In this document: positions 60,663 through 64,000 of the stretch, piece after piece
How positions within the stretch are numbered: position 1 is the first letter of the stretch
Layout: every line of letters begins with the position of its first letter
Source of the DNA: an uncultured Bacteroidales bacterium
GTDB taxonomy: Bacteria; Bacteroidota; Bacteroidia; Bacteroidales; F082
NCBI GenBank assembly: GCA_900318465.1
Contig: ONKQ01000009.1
Coordinates: forward strand, 1-64,000
Direction of reading: 5' to 3'
DNA length: 64,000 bases
Notes under the pieces: model-generated
What the model saw: only the letters and a program-made list of their open reading frames with translations
Database searches by the model: none
What the model was told of the DNA's origin: nothing
Translations under genes and position numbers: made by a program

Positions 60663-62861
60663 CTAATCTTTCACCGCCACCCGCGCCGTATGGCTTTTCC
60701 CTTCCGCATCCGTAATGCGCAACAGATAAACGCCTTTGGGCAAACCTTCAACATCAATCTCATTCGTCCGCCGCACTATTTTCACCATCTGCCCAAGTGC
60801 ATTATAAACCTGCACCTCATCAGCCTCAACCCCCTCAATCCGAACAACTCCATTGGTAGGATTGGGATAAACGGAGACGCATTGACCCAATTCCTCCAGC
60901 CCCGTTCCCGAAAAATGCGCAACAAGTTCAGTGTCTTCTTCAAGCTCAAAACTATATGGATTCTCCGTTGAAACCTGATTGCCGTTGACTTCCCAATACA
61001 AGAACGAACAGCTTTCATTGGGCATAGCCTCCACTTGCACCATTTTATCCTCACAAGTAGCCTCTTTTAATACCCTGACCGTTCCCGCAGTTTCATCGTC
61101 CGAAACCACTGATAAAACTACGTTTAAACTCTCTTGCAAATTGGTAAACTCACTCCATCCTTCGGCGTTCTGATAGGCTTCCAAAGTGCTACAGGGGACA
61201 AAAATCGGAAGGTCTAATGACAGATTACTTTGATTCGTGATGTATTTCAACTCGGGAGGTGTTATGGCTCTGATGACCATTGATTCCAAACGAGTATTCC
61301 TAAATGCAGGTTCAGCCACAAAGTTGACAGATTGTCCCAAAACAATCCTTGTAATACCAGTACACGAATCTAACGCAAACGCCTCAATCCGCTCAACTGA
61401 ATCGGGGATGATTAATTCTCCAGAAAGGCTAACACAATGGGAAAAAGCCTTTATTCCAATGGAAGTGATGCCTTGAGGAAGATTGATTTCGGACAAGTTG
61501 ATACATCCCTTAAAGCAATCGGATTCAATTGCTTTCATACTTTCAGGAAGAGAGACCTTGGTAAGACTTGAACAATTACTAAAGGTGCCTTGACTTGTTC
61601 TATCCCACCCTTCAGGGATCTTAATTTCGGTAAGGCTCGTACAATGATCAAAAATATAGATTCCACTGAGCTGAATGCCCGAATGAAGATTGATGGCACT
61701 GATGTTTTGGCAATATGAAAAAGCCAGACCGTAGATTTTTGTAACGGACAATGGTATATCAAGTGTGCCAGTAAGGCTCTCACAATATTCGAACGCTGCA
61801 TAACCTATCACAGTCAAACTATTGGGGAACTTGACAGAAGTCAGATTATCGCATGACCAAAACGCGTGGTTCCATAATTCCGTCACGCCTTCCGGTATCA
61901 AAAGTTCCCCCGAAAGACCTGTACATTGTGCGAAACAGTAGTCGCCGATTATGGAGATTGTATTTGGAAGCTTAAGGTCGGTAAATCCCGTGCAGTCTTG
62001 GAATGAACCATAACCTTCAAAAGTATATTCTAGATCCACACTCATTTTGGTCACAGAATTGGGAATTACTAGTGTTCCTGTAAAACCACATGACGTAAAA
62101 GCTTCGGCAGCTATTTCCGTAACGGAATCAGGAATTACTAACGTGCCACTCAACCCAGTGCATCCACAAAACGTACAGCCGTAGATTTTCGATATGGAGT
62201 TCGAAAGCGTGAGGTGCCCATCAAACCCAGTGCAGTTCCAAAAAGCTCTGCCTAGCAACAAGGTCACGGAATTGGGAATGACAAGGTCTCCGGTAAAGCC
62301 GCTACAATTTTGAAAAGCACCAACATTGATGGTTTCCACTGTCGAGGGAATGGTTAAATGTCCAGTTAAACCAGAGCAACCTGCAAAAGCCATGTACCCA
62401 ATTTGAGTCACTGTATATGTAACTTCTTCATAATCCACTGTTTCAGGAATAATTAGTTCTCCTGTCGCTGCCGTACCGTCTATATGCCCATCAAGACTTA
62501 CTTGTGGAGGATCTGAGCTAACAATGGAATACAGCAGATTTCCTAATTGGAAATCATAAGCCGAAGTCGAATTGTCTATGCTGGCATTCAACGCCCGCAT
62601 GGAGAAGGAACCGTCAAAGGACTGGCTGTCGGTAATCTCCCAAGGATAATCGGAAACGGCATTGTTCCAGTCGAAAAGGCTGAAATCACCCGTTTCAAAA
62701 TGATTGACGAATTGGCTTTCCCACTGGATCCTAACCATTTGATTGCTGATAACAGTGGCATTCACCTTCATCGGGTCTTCCCATCTGTTGGGAACTTGTG
62801 CAAAAAGGTTGCTCGCTATAAGGCCAAGCCCAACCATGGCAATAAGTCTAATGTTTTTCAT
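60663..62861 (-). CDS. BspA-like leucine-rich repeat protein with T9SS tail
   Basis: 732 residues. Signal peptide (MKNIRLIAMVGLGLIASNLFAQ), a short N-terminal region, then about fifteen LRR_5 repeats of the BspA type (IPSTVETINVGAFQNCSGFT, IPNSVTKMS...) from ~150 to ~560, a beta-repeat and a T9SS type A tail (VSVYPNPTNGVVRIEGVEAD ... GVYLLRIT). BspA-like proteins bind host or microbial surfaces. Start codon overlaps the upstream stop (ATGA). Confidence 0.9.
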   Translation of the reverse strand: MKNIRLIAMVGLGLIASNLFAQVPNRWEDPMKVNATVISNQMVRIQWESQFVNHFETGDFSLFDWNNAVSDYPWEITDSQSFDGSFSMRALNASIDNSTSAYDFQLGNLLYSIVSSDPPQVSLDGHIDGTAATGELIIPETVDYEEVTYTVTQIGYMAFAGCSGLTGHLTIPSTVETINVGAFQNCSGFTGDLVIPNSVTLLLGRAFWNCTGFDGHLTLSNSISKIYGCTFCGCTGLSGTLVIPDSVTEIAAEAFTSCGFTGTLVIPNSVTKMSVDLEYTFEGYGSFQDCTGFTDLKLPNTISIIGDYCFAQCTGLSGELLIPEGVTELWNHAFWSCDNLTSVKFPNSLTVIGYAAFEYCESLTGTLDIPLSVTKIYGLAFSYCQNISAINLHSGIQLSGIYIFDHCTSLTEIKIPEGWDRTSQGTFSNCSSLTKVSLPESMKAIESDCFKGCINLSEINLPQGITSIGIKAFSHCVSLSGELIIPDSVERIEAFALDSCTGITRIVLGQSVNFVAEPAFRNTRLESMVIRAITPPELKYITNQSNLSLDLPIFVPCSTLEAYQNAEGWSEFTNLQESLNVVLSVVSDDETAGTVRVLKEATCEDKMVQVEAMPNESCSFLYWEVNGNQVSTENPYSFELEEDTELVAHFSGTGLEELGQCVSVYPNPTNGVVRIEGVEADEVQVYNALGQMVKIVRRTNEIDVEGLPKGVYLLRITDAEGKSHTARVAVKD

Positions 62862-63661
62862 CGTACCGTGATTTTGTTCGTGTAAACTTTTCCATCTGCA
62901 TCCATAATCCTCACCAAATAAACCCCTTCCGCCAATCCCTCAACATCAATCTCATTCGTCCCACGCACACATTTCACCATCTGCCCTGAAGTATTGTAAA
63001 CCATTACCTCAACAGCCTTCATGCCTTCAATAACAACCCTGTCCCTTGCCGGATTGGGATAAACGCCAATGCTTTCAGCTTCTTCTTCGACCCCATCATA
63101 CGAACCTTCAATATAAATATCGTCAATGCAAATGGCGGATTGAGTTGTTTCAAAACCCTCCCAAAAGAAATGACGAATGGCGATATAGACATCCTGACCA
63201 GCATATAGGCTTAAATCAACAAAGTATTGTGTCCATTCGCCAGGATGAAGGGGATTGAAAGAAAGTGTCCATTCTTGCAATATGGTAAAAGCCATAGGGT
63301 CGTCGTTTACCGTAGTGGAAACACATACAGCCCAATGCTCGGCGGGACGGGACTCGTCCAAAGGATGCGCCCAGAGACCAATATAACTGTCAGGAGCCAA
63401 TGTCAATCGTGGAGATACGAGAAAGTTGTTTGGTGCTAAAGAGTCACCTGAAACAGGATCCAAGGAATACGACAACACCATCCCATCGGAGTTGTTGTGG
63501 CTCATTCCGTTGGCAGACTGCCGTTGCCAGTTGTGGCCATCGCCGTCGACATCAATAGTGGTCCAACCTTGAAGGGTGCCGTCTTCAAAGTCGAACGAGA
63601 TTTGCGCTTGCATCGCTCCGCATACCAGAAATGCGGCAAGAATAAATGATAGTTTCTTCAT
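62858..63661 (-). CDS. T9SS-exported choice-of-anchor J protein
   Basis: 267 residues. Signal peptide (MKKLSFILAAFLVCGAMQAQ), one cleaved-adhesin/MAM-like domain (ISFDFEDGTLQGWTTIDVDG, ICIDDIYIEGS) and T9SS tail (IGVYPNPARDRVVIEGMKAV ... GVYLVRI). Co-transcribed with the LRR gene. A small secreted adhesin by domain content. Confidence 0.88.
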   Translation of the reverse strand: MKKLSFILAAFLVCGAMQAQISFDFEDGTLQGWTTIDVDGDGHNWQRQSANGMSHNNSDGMVLSYSLDPVSGDSLAPNNFLVSPRLTLAPDSYIGLWAHPLDESRPAEHWAVCVSTTVNDDPMAFTILQEWTLSFNPLHPGEWTQYFVDLSLYAGQDVYIAIRHFFWEGFETTQSAICIDDIYIEGSYDGVEEEAESIGVYPNPARDRVVIEGMKAVEVMVYNTSGQMVKCVRGTNEIDVEGLAEGVYLVRIMDADGKVYTNKITVR

Positions 63662-63709
63662 AGGTTATTCTGTTTTAATGATTTGTCGTTTGCAAAGTTA
63701 CACATTAGT

Positions 63710-64000
63710 TCATTCCCTCAGCACTTTCCGTGTGAGGCACACTTCCGCATTGCGGATCCTCAGCATGTATATCCCTTTGGGCAAGTCGCCCATCTCCATC
63801 CAACCACCCTTGCCGCTGAAGGTCTTTGTGGCCACCACTTGGCCGCTCATGTTAATGAGTTCCATTTCCGTGGCCTCGGCCTCGTTGGGAAGCAGCACGC
63901 AAACCGTGTTGTTCGTCGGGTTGGGATAAACCTCCACCGCAGCCTCTTCCTTTGGCATGGGTCGTTCCGGCACCTGCAATGTGGTGTAGTCCACCGTGTC
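63710..64000 (-). CDS. C-terminal part of a T9SS cargo protein
   Basis: Open to the right window edge; the last ~96 residues are visible. VEVYPNPTNNTVCVLLPNEA, INMSGQVVATKTF and LPKGIYMLRIRNA form a T9SS type A sorting domain. The cargo domain is outside the window. Reading frame continues to base 64000, so any start within the window would be spurious. Confidence 0.8.
   Translation of the reverse strand, partial: DTVDYTTLQVPERPMPKEEAAVEVYPNPTNNTVCVLLPNEAEATEMELINMSGQVVATKTFSGKGGWMEMGDLPKGIYMLRIRNAEVCLTRKVLRE

Overview
The window looks like chromosomal DNA of a member of the Bacteroidales (phylum Bacteroidota), probably from a gut or rumen lineage. The evidence is a complete type IX secretion system (T9SS) core operon (gldK-gldL-gldM-gldN) with a PorP/SprF protein nearby, at least six proteins ending in T9SS C-terminal sorting domains, a GH92 mannosidase, a CTC-type L25, and many promoters with the Bacteroidetes -7 box TAnnTTTG rather than a -10 box. 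No species assignment is possible from the sequence alone.

Layout. 1-3.6 kb: the N-terminal part of a secreted FG-GAP/VCBS protein, an aquaporin, an alpha/beta hydrolase and an AlkD-like DNA glycosylase. 3.7-7.3 kb: a gingipain-like C25 cysteine peptidase with six beta-repeats and a T9SS tail. 7.37-14.22 kb: a ~6.8 kb integrative element at the 3' end of tRNA-Leu(CAA), with integrase, unknown protein, HTH protein, RepA-like ATPase, zinc-finger/TOPRIM primase-like protein and a lipoprotein. It is bounded by a 13-bp tRNA-derived repeat and carries 23-bp candidate integrase arm sites near both ends. 14.4-17.1 kb: housekeeping genes prs, rplY, pth and a DUF4298 gene. 17.1-35.5 kb: an accessory, defence-rich stretch with ORF6N gene and tail remnants, HNH nuclease, DinD/RhuM fusion, Vsr with an in-frame insertion, GH92, HipBA, acyl-CoA ligase, a T9SS adhesin, an EFR1-type ferredoxin, HigBA, a DUF262-HNH nuclease next to an EcoRI-type adenine methylase, and an AbiF/Abi_2 gene preceded by a candidate abiF-type RNA. 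35.5-43.9 kb: MATE transporter, DPP-IV peptidase, lspA, DksA-like regulator and ileS. 44-49.5 kb: a very large repeat surface protein split by a one-base deletion. 49.8-58.9 kb: tRNA-Thr(CGT), gldN-M-L-K, PorP/SprF, RseP and an M23 peptidase. 59-64 kb: an AAA ATPase and three tandem T9SS cargo genes.

How the parts fit: the GldKLMN/PorP machinery would export the peptidase, the adhesins and the repeat proteins found elsewhere in the window. The 17-35 kb stretch resembles a defence island. Throughout the window several families of short dispersed repeats lie between genes and also in frame inside genes (alkD-like tail, vsr, ileS and the large T9SS protein).

The strongest candidates for something undescribed are: (1) a promoter-to-terminator structured RNA at 12.70-12.86 kb inside the mobile element, with three perfectly nested stems crossed by a terminator-like pairing; (2) the divergent control region at 34.1-34.6 kb, which drives the candidate abiF RNA/AbiF unit in one direction and a long structured leader of the methylase in the other; (3) in-frame repeat insertions into essential or catalytic genes.
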